Position numbers and translations under genes: made by a program. Below the pieces are notes generated by a model. The model saw only the letters and a program-made list of their open reading frames with translations. It had not been told where the DNA came from and did no database searches. Positions 17,928 to 26,363 of a stretch of 64,000 nucleotides of DNA are shown in pieces (the first letter of the stretch is position 1; the number at the start of each line of letters is the position of its first letter). The DNA is taken from contig NZ_CP063849.1 in the NCBI RefSeq assembly GCF_015277775.1, positions 7,207,501-7,271,500 on the forward strand. The letters run 5' to 3'. Origin of the DNA: Paludibaculum fermentans. Its GTDB lineage: Bacteria > Acidobacteriota > Terriglobia > Bryobacterales > Bryobacteraceae.

Positions 17928-18725
17928 CTATCGGGCACCCGCCGCGGCTGGCGACGAACGCTTACTATGTCCGGTGGAGCCGTTGCCGGCGCTCCGTGTC
18001 CCTTCCTTCTCAACGGACAGCTCCTGCAAAGCCTGAGCCGGAATCAGTTCCCAATCTCCGCCCTGGTTCCATGGGCCGCGCGCGTTCGGCTCGCCCCGGT
18101 CGCCGGTTCCCGTAGAGGAGTCGAAGTATTGGTTGACGAGGCCGGCCGTCGGGGGGAGGCTCCCGATTGAGAAGCGATCCTTCCCTAGGCTTTCCAGGGC
18201 CGCGGTGAACGCCTTCAAATGCGTTATTTCCCGGGTCATCAGGAACTGCAGCGCGTCGATCGTGCCTGCGTCATCGCAGAAGTGGATCAGCCGCTCGTAG
18301 ACAATCTTGGCTCGCGCCTCCGCTGCAATATTGCTTCGCAGGTCGACGTCCAGTTCCCCTGTGATCTTGAGGTAGTCGGCGGTCCAGGCGTCACCCATCG
18401 AGTTCTGCAACGCCACGCCGCCGCCGCCCGCGATGGCGATCAGCGGATCGGCTTCCGCCGCCGAACGGCTGTTCTTCAGCGGCCGCAAGTGCATGCGCGC
18501 CAGTGAGCCCACAATCTCCAGATGGCTCAGTTCTTCGGTGCCGATATCCATCAGCATGTCCTTGCGTTCAGGATCGTCGCAATTCAACCCTTGAATCGAA
18601 TACTGCATCGCCGCCGCCAGTTCGCCATTGGCCCCGCCAAACTGCTCGAGAAGCATGTTCCCAAAGCGAGGATCCGGTGTGCCGATGTGAACCGTATACA
18701 TCAACTGCTTGACATGGTGATACAT
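17928..18725 (-). CDS. Manganese catalase
   Basis: 265 residues, a typical non-haem di-manganese catalase. The ferritin-like four-helix bundle has its ligands in place: Glu35 (FGGANGELAAAMQY), Glu65 and His68 (GTEELSHLEIVGS), Glu136 probably (NIAAEARAK) and His169 with second-shell Glu166 (MTREITHLKAF). It disproportionates hydrogen peroxide in the cytoplasm. The C-terminal ~50 residues are a loose hydrophilic tail. It is followed in the minus direction by the small peptide and BON genes and preceded by the DUF892 gene (33-bp gap), a combination common in oxidative/desiccation-stress islets. Confidence 0.95.
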   Translation of the reverse strand: MYHHVKQLMYTVHIGTPDPRFGNMLLEQFGGANGELAAAMQYSIQGLNCDDPERKDMLMDIGTEELSHLEIVGSLARMHLRPLKNSRSAAEADPLIAIAGGGGVALQNSMGDAWTADYLKITGELDVDLRSNIAAEARAKIVYERLIHFCDDAGTIDALQFLMTREITHLKAFTAALESLGKDRFSIGSLPPTAGLVNQYFDSSTGTGDRGEPNARGPWNQGGDWELIPAQALQELSVEKEGTRSAGNGSTGHSKRSSPAAAGAR

Positions 18726-18758
18726 ATGGGTTTTTGGCCTGAATGCGATGCAAGCCGT

Positions 18759-19289
18759 CTACTTTCCCGCTTTGGCGGACTTTCTCTGCGTCTTGCTCAT
18801 TGCGGAGCTGGCTTCCTGCATCAGTGGCTTGCTCAGTTCCGTCAGTAGGAAATCGGCGCTCTCCTCTTCACCCAACGTTTGCGTGAGCAGCCTGGCGACT
18901 TGCGTTTCGCCGATCTGCCGGGCTAGGCTGCGGGCCGTCCCATATCCTGAGATCTCGTAGTGTTCCACTCTCTGCGCGGCGGCGATCAACCCGAGGTCGG
19001 CGGCAATCATCGGCCTCTCCTCGCCCTCTTTGATGGTTTCGGCGCCCTCTGTCACCAGCCCCATCATTGCCTTGCAGGGCTTCGGCTCCGGCTTCTCGCC
19101 CAGCAGGTCGAACGCGGCTTTTAGCCGTTCCACCTGACCCTCCGTCTGGTGGAGGTGATTCAGGAAGGTCTCCTTGAGCTTTGGATGATGCGCGGCCTTA
19201 GCCATCTTCGGCAGGGCTGTCAACAACTGGCCCTCCGCATGAAGAAGGTCGCGTAATTCGTCAACGAGCAGGTCTTTCAGTTGGTTCAT
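18759..19289 (-). CDS. YciE/YciF-type ferritin-like protein (DUF892)
   Basis: 176 residues from ATG 19289 (MNQLKDLLVDELRDLLHAEGQLLTALPKMA), the standard DUF892 beginning. The four-helix bundle carries family metal-ligand motifs: ELRDLLHAEGQL, HLHQTEGQVERL, AAAQRVEHYEISGYGTA and LGEEESADFLLTEL. E. coli YciF is a stress-induced dimer with a rubrerythrin-like fold; enzymatic activity is not established. The tail (SKTQRKSAKAGK) is basic. It is directly upstream of the catalase gene, so the two are probably co-transcribed. Confidence 0.92.
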   Translation of the reverse strand: MNQLKDLLVDELRDLLHAEGQLLTALPKMAKAAHHPKLKETFLNHLHQTEGQVERLKAAFDLLGEKPEPKPCKAMMGLVTEGAETIKEGEERPMIAADLGLIAAAQRVEHYEISGYGTARSLARQIGETQVARLLTQTLGEEESADFLLTELSKPLMQEASSAMSKTQRKSAKAGK

Positions 19290-19646
19290 GTGCTTTGATT
19301 CCCTGTCCAAGCTTTCTAAATCTGCGGCTGCCCTGCGCAACTGCGCCCTCCTGGGCAAGGTCGGGCACTTCGCGGACGTCAGGAAAGACTTCCACCAGGC
19401 AACCCGGAAGGCGCGTTGCGGACACTCCCGCCAGCGCGTTCCTGGAGCTGACCCGGGCCTCTGGGCCTGCTCCCTGCCTGCGGCTGGCCTCCGGTGCGAT
19501 GCGGGCCGCGCGGGTTCTGCTTCGGGCTGTTCACGAGACGCACCTCCGGTCACACCGTCTCCTGCGTGTTCCGAAGTACGCCAGGTAAATCGTCCGCGAA
19601 TGAACGGACGGCTCCCATCGCAGACCAGCCCGTGTCGGTAGCGTCC
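19290..19646. other. 357-bp intergenic stretch, nothing recognised
   Basis: It lies between the DUF892 start and the end of the DUF883-like gene and must hold the promoter of the DUF892-catalase unit. No consensus could be picked out with confidence. Confidence 0.5.
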
Positions 19647-20066
19647 TTACTCGCTGTTGCTGCTCCGGAAGGCTCTGCCCACCAGGAAACCGATGACTCC
19701 AACGGCAAGAAGGGAAGGGCCTGGATTGTTTCTGACCAGCCGCTTGACGCCGGTCATCATTCGTTCGGTGTCGTGCTCCCGTACATATCCTGCAGTGGCG
19801 CTGAGCTTATCCGCCGCTGAGTGTGTCAGCCCGCTGATCGTGTCAACGCCAGGTAAGTTCTCGGCCTTTTCATGAAGGGTGGCCGCGGCCTTGTCCAGCC
19901 CGTTGGCCGCCGACCCCAGGTTCTGGTCGATGGCATCAATAGCCCTCCGGCCGAGCTCTGATGCGCTGCCCTTCAACTGCGTTGTACGTTCAGCCAGCTT
20001 GGCTCCAATGGCGGCAGCTTCGTCCACCAGTTTGTTATCGGATGCTTCTGGATATTGATTTTTCAT
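19647..20066 (-). CDS. ElaB/YqjD-like (DUF883) C-tail-anchored protein
   Basis: 139 residues from ATG 20066 with GAGGAAC upstream. The long amphipathic helical region (LVDEAAAIGAKLAERTTQLKGSASELGRRAIDAIDQ and on, about 12-95) is coiled-coil-like. It is followed by a C-terminal membrane segment with a glycine zipper (NPGPSLLAVGVIGFLVGRAF), the layout of YqjD, ElaB and YgaM, which are inner-membrane proteins that tether stationary-phase ribosomes. Family placement is by layout rather than by strong identity. It is the first gene of the minus-strand stress islet. Confidence 0.72.
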   Translation of the reverse strand: MKNQYPEASDNKLVDEAAAIGAKLAERTTQLKGSASELGRRAIDAIDQNLGSAANGLDKAAATLHEKAENLPGVDTISGLTHSAADKLSATAGYVREHDTERMMTGVKRLVRNNPGPSLLAVGVIGFLVGRAFRSSNSE

Positions 20067-21326
20067 ACATCGTTCCTCAGCAAATACAAAGCACGCAGGT
20101 GGCCAAGCGAGAGCCGGCCGGCCGCGGAAGGTTGGCACGATCAGAGGCGGGAGAGTTCAAATGGCTTTGCCCCTGGGTGATTCTGCTAGCAGTCTGTGGT
20201 GGAAGTCCCGCTCGCCGCGCGGCACGGGCTTGCGAGCCCAGGTCGCGAAGAGCCGGCCGACCCAGTGCCGGCCACACGGAGGCCGGCTCGACACTGCCAT
20301 GGGCCGTAACCCCTTGTCGCCCTTTGGGTTCGCTCCGGCGCCGGCCTTCCGCCCAAAAACAGGCGACTCTCTTCGGAACCCCTTTGGAGTCGCCCGTGAG
20401 CAGCCATTCTGGTGGCGGCCGCGGTGCGAACGCCGCTGCGCCGCTTCCGCCACAGGCTGCCGGTCACACCACAACGCTCCTCCTGATGGGTATTGATTCC
20501 AGCGAGGAAAAGGTAAATCGCCTTCTTTTCGTGCGAATAGTGTCCTCCTGTCGTCAGTTTCGGTCGTTGTTTGCCCTTGTCCCATCGAGGCTGTGCAGTG
20601 GTTGCATCACGATCCTCCAGGAAAGGAAACGCTCAGTGCCTTACACCGGCGCCATGGTTCGGCAGTAATTGTTACCTGCCGGACAGGGAACAGCCTGGAA
20701 TCGAATGGACATATAGCCCGATAAATCGTGCTGGCGCCGCAGTGACGCCCTGTCGCCTACTAACCACCTATAGTCAAGAATCCCTGGGCCGGCTCCGGCT
20801 GGCCTGCGCGTCAGGCATTCGGGAGCCGGCCCCGCTTCCGGCCGTGCCGCACTGGGAACACCGAAGCCGCCACGGGCTGGACTCACAGGAAACGCTTAAG
20901 CCCTAAGCCGCAAGGATGCTCGCGGAATACCCCCAAACGGATGAGCTATCACTGGCGCCGCGTTCATGCGCCCCTTCCCCCGGCACACAGCACGAACGGC
21001 CGGTCCTTGACTCGCCGCCCCTTTTTCGGCAACCGCGAGCGGCGAGTTTTCCCAAGCCCTGCGCCGCCATCAGGGCGCCGGCCTCCTTCATTTCATCCAG
21101 GACTCCATTTTGAGGCAAGGCAATGGGCGCCCAAACCAATGAGGAATGCGTAGAAGCGATCCGTACACTCGCCGTGCTCCGGCCGTGGAGCGTGGCATGG
21201 AGGATGGAGATATCCTGCCCCCGGGAGTACAGCCGTTGGGGTATGCAGAGTGTTCTGCGAGTGTCGACTACGCTACCAGTTCAGTTTTGGCTGCCTGTCC
21301 GGCCGGACCGGCCCTAGGAGATAGCA
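20067..21326. other. 1.26-kb non-coding stretch rich in inverted repeats
   Basis: No frame here has a recognisable domain, consistent ribosome site or plausible codon pattern. Perfect inverted repeats seen are GAGCCGGCC at 20250-20258 with 20281-20289; GGCGACTC at 20362-20369 with 20387-20394; and GGGCCGGCTCC at 20786-20796 with 20822-20832. A weak sigma-28 -10-like string (CCCGATAA, 20717-20724) lies about 600 bp before the chemoreceptor gene but has no matching -35. The stretch could be a structured RNA, a decayed gene or a repeat cluster. The chemosensory operon promoter must lie in it. Confidence 0.55.
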
Positions 21327-23339
21327 ATGATCAAGCAGTACTCAGATACACCCACAAATGGCACGACCAGCTCGCGGAACCGTTTGGCCCTGAATCGTCT
21401 TGGGCCGCAAAAGGGTTCCACCACGCCAATCGAGGCGAGGAAGCTCCCGGAGTCACGCGATCAGGCCGATGACCTCTCCCAGAGCCGCCTCAGCGCCAGG
21501 AAACTGGCGGAGGAAAAGGCGCGCGCCAGGACCGTTGCCCGCGCACAGGCCGTGGCGGAGAAACTGTCCACCGCCACAGACCAGGTAGCCAGCGCCATCA
21601 CCGAGGCCACCGGCGCGGTGGAAGAGTTGGAAAAAACGATGCACACCATCGCGGCCGGCGCAGATCAGGCGTCGGCTGCCGCCGAGGAGTCACGCGCCGC
21701 GATCAACCAGATTGAGAAGGCGTCGGACGGTGCGAACGGCCGCGCCGAAGAATCCCTGCGCCGGGTAAACGATTTACAGGGGCTCGTCAGGTCCACGACG
21801 ACGGACCTCGAAGCGCTCATCAAGGGAGTCGGCGAAGCCGCTGACGCCAATATCGATTCCGCCAAAATGATCGGCGAACTCGAACGGCAGTCCGAAGAGA
21901 TCGGCAAAATTGTCCATGCCGTAACCCGGATTGCCGATCAGACCAACCTGCTTGCCCTGAACGCAGCCATCGAAGCGGCCCGCGCTGGCGAACACGGCAA
22001 GGGATTTGCCGTAGTCGCCGATGAAGTGCGAAATCTTGCCGAGATCAGCGAGAAGAGCGCCCGCGGCATCCAGGAAGTTGTCAACGAGATTCAGAACCAG
22101 GTGAAAGTGGTAGCCGGGGACACGGAAGCGGCCGGCAGGAAGGGCCGCGAAGAGGTGGACAAGGCCAAGGTCATCACCCAGGCTCTGCTGGCAATCGCCA
22201 CGGACTTCGAGGAGATTCAGGCAAATTGCGCGGAGATTCAGAAGAACGCCGCGGAGGCCCTCTCCGGCGCCAAGACCTATCTGAAGGGAGCCGAGGAGAT
22301 CGCCGCCGCCGCCGAGGAAGCGACCTCTGCCTGCCAGGAAGCGCAGAAATCGACTCAGGAGCAGTCCAAGGCGTATTCCGAAATGAGCGACGCTGCGCGC
22401 TCGCTGGCCGAGATGGCGGAATTGCTCAAGACGTCGACCAATGCGCAGAAGTCGGCCGAGGAACTGGCCGCGACAGCCGAGGAACTCTCCACCAATGCCG
22501 AAGAGCTAAAAGCGTCGTCTCAACAGATTGCCATCGCCATCGAGCAGATCAGCAAGGCCGCTGGTGCCCAGGCCAAGGCTGCGGAAGCCTCCAACACCTT
22601 GGGCGCTCAAATGCGGCATGCCGCCAAAGGCATGAGCGACCGTGCGGAATCGAGCGTGGAAAGAGCCCTGGCGACCCAAAAACTTCTCGCCACCAACAAG
22701 GTCAACGTGGATGCGCTGATCGTCAATGTGGGCAAGAGCGCCGTGGCCGCCGTCGATTCCGCCAGAAACATCCTGGAACTGGAGGAACGCACCCGTCGCA
22801 TCGACAAGATCGTCGACGCGATTGTGATGGTGACGGTCCAGACCAAGATGCTTGCCGTGAATGGAAACGTCGAAGCGGCGCGCGCCGGAGAATATGGCCG
22901 GGGCTTTTCGGTGGTGGCTGGAGACATCCGGTCGCTCGCCAACGAAAGCAGCGAAAACGCCGATCGCATCAAGGATCTGGTCAAGAACGTACAGACTCAG
23001 ATCACAAAGGTCGCGGGGGATATCGAACTGGCCGGAAGCCGGGGCCGGGCCGAAGTGGAACGCGCGAAGGTTTCTACGGCGAATCTGGATCGCATCGCAA
23101 CGGAATCCAACATCGTCGTGACGGCCATCCGCGAGATCGCGAGAGCCTCCGTGGAGGCTGCCGCCGGGCTGGAACAGGCGGGCAAAGCAAGCCAGCAAAT
23201 CGCGGCCGCCGCTGAGGAAACAGGCCGCGCCTCCACTGAAGCGGCGGGCGCCTCGGAGCAGGGACTGAAGGCCGCGCAGGAGATCGCTCAGGCCATTGAG
23301 GATATCGCTTCCCAGGCCGATGAACTGCAGAACGGGTAA
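21327..23339 (+). CDS. Soluble methyl-accepting chemotaxis protein with two signalling tips
   Basis: 670 residues with AGGAG before the ATG. There is no membrane segment or sensor domain; nearly the whole chain is heptad-patterned coiled coil. A canonical MCP hairpin tip lies at about 204-229 ([18 protein letters not shown] then [17 protein letters not shown]). A second tip exactly 300 residues later (about 504-528) is altered: [18 protein letters not shown] then [18 protein letters not shown]. Flanking segments are also repeated ([17 protein letters not shown] against [17 protein letters not shown]), showing an internal tandem duplication. Like the cytoplasmic receptor FrzCD, it must take its signal from a partner or from the cytoplasm. 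It leads the chemosensory gene cluster. Confidence 0.93.
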   Translation: MIKQYSDTPTNGTTSSRNRLALNRLGPQKGSTTPIEARKLPESRDQADDLSQSRLSARKLAEEKARARTVARAQAVAEKLSTATDQVASAITEATGAVEELEKTMHTIAAGADQASAAAEESRAAINQIEKASDGANGRAEESLRRVNDLQGLVRSTTTDLEALIKGVGEAADANIDSAKMIGELERQSEEIGKIVHAVTRIADQTNLLALNAAIEAARAGEHGKGFAVVADEVRNLAEISEKSARGIQEVVNEIQNQVKVVAGDTEAAGRKGREEVDKAKVITQALLAIATDFEEIQANCAEIQKNAAEALSGAKTYLKGAEEIAAAAEEATSACQEAQKSTQEQSKAYSEMSDAARSLAEMAELLKTSTNAQKSAEELAATAEELSTNAEELKASSQQIAIAIEQISKAAGAQAKAAEASNTLGAQMRHAAKGMSDRAESSVERALATQKLLATNKVNVDALIVNVGKSAVAAVDSARNILELEERTRRIDKIVDAIVMVTVQTKMLAVNGNVEAARAGEYGRGFSVVAGDIRSLANESSENADRIKDLVKNVQTQITKVAGDIELAGSRGRAEVERAKVSTANLDRIATESNIVVTAIREIARASVEAAAGLEQAGKASQQIAAAAEETGRASTEAAGASEQGLKAAQEIAQAIEDIASQADELQNG

Positions 23340-23372
23340 TCGGTAGCGAGTTCTTGTCGAAGGAGATCCGAA

Positions 23373-25256
23373 ATGCAAAACGACACTCTACCAGCCTCCG
23401 GCGGCCTGAAGGACGAAAGCCAACTGGTCACCTTTCTGCTGAACGATGAAGAGTTTGGCTTCGACATCATGTCGGTCCAGGAAATCATCCGTCCTCCCAA
23501 GCTGGCGAAAGTCCCCCGTACACCTCCCTATGTGGACGGCATCGCCAATCTGCGCGGCGTCGTCCTGCCAGTCATTGATATGCGCACCCGCTTTGGAATG
23601 GAGCGGGCTCCGCAGACCGATCGCACCAGGGTTCTGGTCGTCGATATCAATGGAGTCAAGACCGGTTTACAGGTGGACCGCGTCAAACAGGTCACCAGCG
23701 TATTGCGCAGCGAAATGGAACCGCCCCCCGCGGCGATCCGAGGTACCACTGCGGACTATCTCGAGGGCGTAGTGAAACTGGACAAGGGACAGCGCATCGT
23801 CATGGCCCTCAACGCGGCTCATGTCTGCGAAATCGGCGTGACGGCAACGACGGCTTCGTCGAACAAGCTCGCTGCACGCGAAAAGCTCGCCGGCGCGGGA
23901 TCGACGGGTCCCCTGACAGGCGCCGACGCCAAAGTTCAGAAGGTGGTCACCTTCCGGCTCGCAAAGGAGGAATTCGCCTTTCATATGGAGCATGTCCGGG
24001 AGATCCTGCGCGTGCAGACGCCAAAGCAGGTTCCGGACGTGCCCGGCTACGTGTTGGGCGTGCTGACGGTTCGAGGTCAGATTCTCCCGGTCATCGATCT
24101 GCGCAGGCTGCTTCACCAGCGTCCGCTGGCGGATGAGTTCGCGGATAGCTGCCGGCAATTGCGGGAGGACTATGAGTGCTGGATTGATCGGGCATCGAAA
24201 CTCTTCGCAGGCGGGACGCAATCAAAGCTGGAAGCTTCCGTCACCGAGCAGTTCCGGAAGTGGCAATCTGAGACAAACAGTTCCAGCCAACTCCTGATGG
24301 AGTCCCTGGCTCAGGCCCGTGGGCTGAACGAGAAAGTGATCAAGCAACTCCAGATGCGGGCCAGGCACGAAGAGTGCGGTGATCGCGACGCCGCGGCCGC
24401 CTGCGCCGGCGAGGCGCTCTCGGCAGGCCGTGAGACGCTGGCTGCCCTGCGCCAGTTTGAACAGCAGGTGGCCCAGAACATCCAGGAAGACCAGCGCATC
24501 ATTGTTGTGGATGCCGAAGGACTCGCCTTGGGTCTGGTGGTGGATCACGTTCATGAGGTGCTCAACGTTCCAAAGAACCTGATGGAGCCGCCGCCTCGCG
24601 TTAAGTCGAGCGGCGGCATGGAACTGTCCGGTGTCGCCCGGCTGGATGAAGGCTCCCGGCTGATCATGATGTTGGACGTCGGCAATCTCATGAAAGACCA
24701 AACACTACGCGCCGTCCAGGATTCTTCCCTCCATGCGGATGAAGCGGCGCTGGCCGGGGAGGTCTGTAGCACCGGCGCGGGCTCACAGGACTTGAGTGAA
24801 GTTCAGCTGGTGACCTTCATGCTCGGCCCTGAAGAATATGGCATTCCTATTTCGCAGATCCAGGAGATAGACCGTCTTTCCAGGATCACCAAAGTACCAA
24901 AGGCTGCCGAGTTCATCGAGGGGATCACGAACCTGCGCGGAGAAGTCATCCCCGTGCTGGACACACGGAAGCGCTTCGATCTCGAGGTGCGACCGGCCGA
25001 CGACCGTACGAGGATCATCATCGTCGATCTTGGCGGCGTGAAGACGGGGCTGGTGGTCGACTCCGTGCGCGAAGTCCTGAATCTTGCCAGGAAGGACATC
25101 GCTCTCCCGCCCGATTCGATCGGTTCCGGAATCGATCAGCAGTTCATCTCTGGAATCGGCAAGGTCGATGCCGGCAAGCGAATGATCGTGGTGCTTGACG
25201 TGGAGCGGATTCTCTCCCGGCAGGAGCAGGCGCAGCTCTCCGAGACTGCCAACTAG
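23373..25256 (+). CDS. Triple-CheW-domain coupling protein with helical insertion
   Basis: 627 residues with GGAGAT before the ATG. Three CheW domains lie in tandem: about 16-155 (LVTFLLNDEEFGFDIMSVQEI), 188-440 (VVTFRLAKEEFAFHMEHVREI) and 476-620 (LVTFMLGPEEYGIPISQIQEI), each with an NLRG- or TVRG-type turn. Domain 2 is interrupted by about 125 mainly helical residues (247-374) between its two halves. In layout (YECWIDRASKLFAG, FRKW) this insert resembles a CZB zinc domain, but the ligand His and Cys residues are absent. CheW couples receptors to CheA; three copies in one chain could bridge several receptor or kinase contacts. It sits 33 bp after the double-tip receptor. Confidence 0.93.
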   Translation: MQNDTLPASGGLKDESQLVTFLLNDEEFGFDIMSVQEIIRPPKLAKVPRTPPYVDGIANLRGVVLPVIDMRTRFGMERAPQTDRTRVLVVDINGVKTGLQVDRVKQVTSVLRSEMEPPPAAIRGTTADYLEGVVKLDKGQRIVMALNAAHVCEIGVTATTASSNKLAAREKLAGAGSTGPLTGADAKVQKVVTFRLAKEEFAFHMEHVREILRVQTPKQVPDVPGYVLGVLTVRGQILPVIDLRRLLHQRPLADEFADSCRQLREDYECWIDRASKLFAGGTQSKLEASVTEQFRKWQSETNSSSQLLMESLAQARGLNEKVIKQLQMRARHEECGDRDAAAACAGEALSAGRETLAALRQFEQQVAQNIQEDQRIIVVDAEGLALGLVVDHVHEVLNVPKNLMEPPPRVKSSGGMELSGVARLDEGSRLIMMLDVGNLMKDQTLRAVQDSSLHADEAALAGEVCSTGAGSQDLSEVQLVTFMLGPEEYGIPISQIQEIDRLSRITKVPKAAEFIEGITNLRGEVIPVLDTRKRFDLEVRPADDRTRIIIVDLGGVKTGLVVDSVREVLNLARKDIALPPDSIGSGIDQQFISGIGKVDAGKRMIVVLDVERILSRQEQAQLSETAN

Positions 25257-25267
25257 GCCGGAAGAAA

Positions 25268-25286
25268 GGGCCGGCTTGCCCGGCCC
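25268..25286 (+). other. Small GC hairpin between the cheW-like gene and cheB
   Basis: Arms GGGCCGG (25268-25274) and CCGGCCC (25280-25286) around a 5-base loop lie 12 bases before the cheB start codon. There is no T-run. It might damp readthrough or cheB translation; chance in GC-rich DNA is also possible. Confidence 0.3.
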
Positions 25287-25298
25287 GGTAGCATTCCA

Positions 25299-26363
25299 AT
25301 GAGAAAAACCCGAGTGTTGGTGGCGGATGATTCTGCCCTGATGCGGCAGACCTTCAAACGGATCATCGCCGCTTCAACTGATCTTGAACTGGTGGGGCTC
25401 GCCCGGGACGGCGAGGATGCAATCTCCAAGGCCCGGCAGTTGCGGCCCGATGTCGTCTCGATGGACATCAATATGCCGAAGCTCGATGGGATCACTGCTC
25501 TCCAGATGATCCTCCAGGAGAAGATCTGCCCGGTCGTCATGGTTTCATCCCTCACTCAACTCGGAACTGCGACAACCTTCGAGTGCCTGGAGTTGGGGGC
25601 GTTCGATTTCATCGCCAAGCCGGATGGCACGGTCTCCTCCAACATGGGCCTCGTGGCGGACGAACTGCTATCGAAGCTCAGGGCCGCGGCGTCCCGAGGC
25701 ATCGTGAACCGTCCTCCGCGCAGCCGTGAACGCCGGCTTCCGTCCAGGCCGCCACTCCACGAGGCATTTGCGGGCACTCCACAAACGAGAGCGGTTGCGA
25801 TCGGAATCTCCACCGGCGGGCCGGCGACTCTGCAGGAGGTGCTGCCACAGATCCCGGCGGATGTGCCCGCCAGCATCTTCCTCGTTCAACACATGCCGCC
25901 CTCCTTCATTGCCTCGTTTGCGAAGCGGCTGGACGACCACTGCGCACTCAAGGTGGTGGAAGCGCGTTCGGGGATGCCTGTCGAGCCCGGCATCTGCTAT
26001 GTGGCGCCGGGCGGAATGCATCTGTGTCTGCATCGCAAAATGACCGGTGAGGTGGTCATCCGCACGCCCACCACGCCCACCACGCTGTTCATGCCATCGG
26101 TGGGCGTCATGATGGCGTCGATTCTGAACATTTATGGCTCCGGCACGATCGGCGTCCTGATGACCGGCATCGGCGATGACGGCGCGGACCAGATGGTGGC
26201 CATCCGCCAGGCTGGAGGCCACACCATCGCCGAGAGCGAACAGACCGCCGTGGTCTACGGAATGCCTCGCGAAGCCGTCGAACGCGGTGGAGCATGCGTG
26301 GTTGCTCCCAGCCACCAGGTGGCGGAGGAAATTCTAAAGGCGGTTCGGAGAACAACGGAATGA
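25299..26363 (+). CDS. cheB: Protein-glutamate methylesterase CheB
   Basis: 354 residues. The N-terminal receiver domain has phospho-acceptor Asp56 (VVSMDINMPKLDG) and acidic Asp10/Asp11. After a linker (about 125-160) the methylesterase domain carries the triad Ser171 (AIGISTGGP), His198 (LVQHMPPSF) and Asp294 (MTGIGDDGADQ). CheB demethylates receptor glutamates and so resets receptor sensitivity; phosphorylation by CheA activates it. No strong ribosome site precedes the ATG. The stop overlaps the start of the HEAT-repeat gene (ATGA), pointing to coupled translation. Confidence 0.96.
   Translation: MRKTRVLVADDSALMRQTFKRIIAASTDLELVGLARDGEDAISKARQLRPDVVSMDINMPKLDGITALQMILQEKICPVVMVSSLTQLGTATTFECLELGAFDFIAKPDGTVSSNMGLVADELLSKLRAAASRGIVNRPPRSRERRLPSRPPLHEAFAGTPQTRAVAIGISTGGPATLQEVLPQIPADVPASIFLVQHMPPSFIASFAKRLDDHCALKVVEARSGMPVEPGICYVAPGGMHLCLHRKMTGEVVIRTPTTPTTLFMPSVGVMMASILNIYGSGTIGVLMTGIGDDGADQMVAIRQAGGHTIAESEQTAVVYGMPREAVERGGACVVAPSHQVAEEILKAVRRTTE

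Noticed and set aside
20157-20585. 142-codon - strand frame in the hairpin-rich block
   Set aside because: Translation is Arg/Gly/Pro-rich without pattern and there is no ribosome site; reads as a product of the repeats.
19961-20668. 235-codon + strand frame over the DUF883 start and the hairpin-rich block
   Set aside because: No ribosome site, no recognisable domain, sequence crosses inverted repeats and the antisense of a real gene.
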